DNA from: Microcella alkalica | Lineage (GTDB): Bacteria > Actinomycetota > Actinomycetes > Actinomycetales > Microbacteriaceae | DNA: 64,000 bases | Assembly: GCF_014595885.1 (NCBI RefSeq) | Contig: NZ_JABUKC010000001.1 | Span: forward strand, 434,001-498,000 | Direction: 5' to 3' | In this document: positions 63,304-64,000 of the stretch, piece by piece | How positions within the stretch are numbered: position 1 is the first letter of the stretch | How the letters are laid out: each line of letters begins with the position of its first letter | Notes under the pieces: model-generated | The model's database searches: none | Told to the model about the DNA's origin: nothing | Seen by the model: only the letters and a program-made list of their open reading frames with translations | Program-made: the position numbers and the translations under genes

Positions 63304-64000
63304 TCAGGCCTCCGCGCCCGCGGCTGCCTCGGTGCCCGCCGTCGCGGCGTCGTGCTCGGCGACCGCGGCCCGCAGCCGCGGCATGACCTCGGCGCCGTAC
63401 AGCTCGAGGAATCGCGCCTGGTCGGGGCCGGGCGCGTGGAAGACCAGGTGACGGAAGCCCATGCGCACGTAGTCCATGACGCGCTCCACGTGCTCGTCGG
63501 GGTCGGTCGAGACGATCCAGCGCGAGGCGGCTCGCTCGATCGGCAGGGCGTCGGCGAGCTTCTCCATCTCTCGCGGATCCTCCACGCCCATCTTCTCCTC
63601 GCCGCTGAGCGCGAGGGCGGCCCAGTGGCGGGTGTCTTCGAGGGCGCGCTGGTAGTCGGTGTCGAACGACACCTTCATCTCGATGAGGGTGTCGACCGTG
63701 CCCGGCTCGCGCTCGCCCTTCTCGAGGCCTTCGCGGAAGGCGGGCAGCAGGTTCTCGGTGTAGAGCTCGCGCGGCTTGCCGGAGGTCGTGATGTAGCCGT
63801 CGGCGATGCGGCCGGCGAGGCGCGTCGCCGCGGGGCCGGAGGCGCCGATGTAGATCGGCACGCGCACCTCGGGCCGGTCGTAGATGGTGACGTTGTCGGT
63901 GCGGTAGTGCTCGCCCTCGTGGGTGACGCGCTCTTCGGCCCAGAGGCGCTCGATGAGCTGCACGGCCTCCTTGAGGCGGGCGAAGCGCTCCTTGATGTCG
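63304..64000 (-). CDS. fgd: F420-dependent glucose-6-phosphate dehydrogenase, C-terminal part
   Basis: This is the last 231 codons; the gene continues beyond the right edge. Segments DIKERFARLKEAVQLIERLW, GASGPAATRLAGRIADGYITTSGKPRELYTENLLPAFREG and DALPIERAASRWIVSTDPDEHVERV, ending HLVFHAPGPDQARFLELY, match FGD closely, more than the general luciferase-like family. The enzyme oxidises glucose-6-phosphate with F420 and supplies F420H2. A small gene follows with one base between. The deazaflavin-type reductase at 15528-15998 may use the product. Confidence 0.9.
   Translation of the reverse strand, partial: DIKERFARLKEAVQLIERLWAEERVTHEGEHYRTDNVTIYDRPEVRVPIYIGASGPAATRLAGRIADGYITTSGKPRELYTENLLPAFREGLEKGEREPGTVDTLIEMKVSFDTDYQRALEDTRHWAALALSGEEKMGVEDPREMEKLADALPIERAASRWIVSTDPDEHVERVMDYVRMGFRHLVFHAPGPDQARFLELYGAEVMPRLRAAVAEHDAATAGTEAAAGAEA

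Overview
The window comes from a high-GC actinobacterium. Gene content and order point to the family Microbacteriaceae: Suf cysteine desulfurase with SufU, an F420-dependent glucose-6-phosphate dehydrogenase, a split three-gene PntAA/PntAB/PntB transhydrogenase, protein O-mannosyltransferase divergent from rsmI, and the metG-tatD-rsmA-ispE-ABC-F block. The family assignment is inference from gene content; there is no rRNA in the window. I see no tRNA, rRNA, CRISPR array, transposase or phage gene. The window is ordinary chromosome with one repeat-rich non-coding island.

Layout. 1-1411: end of a flavin monooxygenase and an acyl-CoA-dehydrogenase-like partner (organosulfur type). 1433-4397: DHFR-like protein and a UvrA-like ATPase. 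4432-8670: L-arabinose genes (araA, kinase, LacI regulator, palindromic operator), without araD. 8738-11964: small membrane protein and proton-translocating transhydrogenase. 11997-13651: two tandem paralogous GAF/LuxR regulators, divergent from sufS-sufU (13763-15531). 15528-17301: deazaflavin-type reductase, a LexA-box-controlled small gene and a hydrolase. 17348-26321: AAA+ ATPase, DUF4349 lipoprotein, aldo/keto reductases, an MFS/siderophore-interacting pair, FMN reductase and a second MFS. 26449-30293: class I ribonucleotide reductase with DnaA-like and NrdR boxes. 30345-34283: hrpA. 34564-38879: methylcitrate operon (GntR regulator, prpD, prpB, prpC). 38894-44484: aldo/keto reductase, MBL-fold protein, DUF255 thioredoxin protein and an orphan lipoprotein. 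44501-48423: membrane glycosyltransferase coupled to a secreted GH18-like protein. 48597-52548: CoA-binding protein, metY and PMT. 52635-54688: rsmI, the repeat island and a small lipoprotein. 54769-62860: metG-tatD-rsmA, rlmC, ispE, lspA and ABC-F. 62871-64000: hypothetical gene and fgd.

How the genes work together. The propionate genes form one overlapping operon carrying its own regulator, whose operator overlaps its promoter. The arabinose kinase and isomerase are likely controlled by the adjacent LacI protein. The Nrd system is unusual. The small subunit has Phe at the radical-Tyr position (subclass Ic-like). The redox-active CxxC tail of the large subunit lies beyond an in-frame TAA, in a 30-codon ORF that starts one codon later.

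Across the window most operon heads share one signal: a TAnnnT hexamer 6-9 nt before the start codon. This implies leaderless or nearly leaderless transcripts, and I used it to choose several starts.
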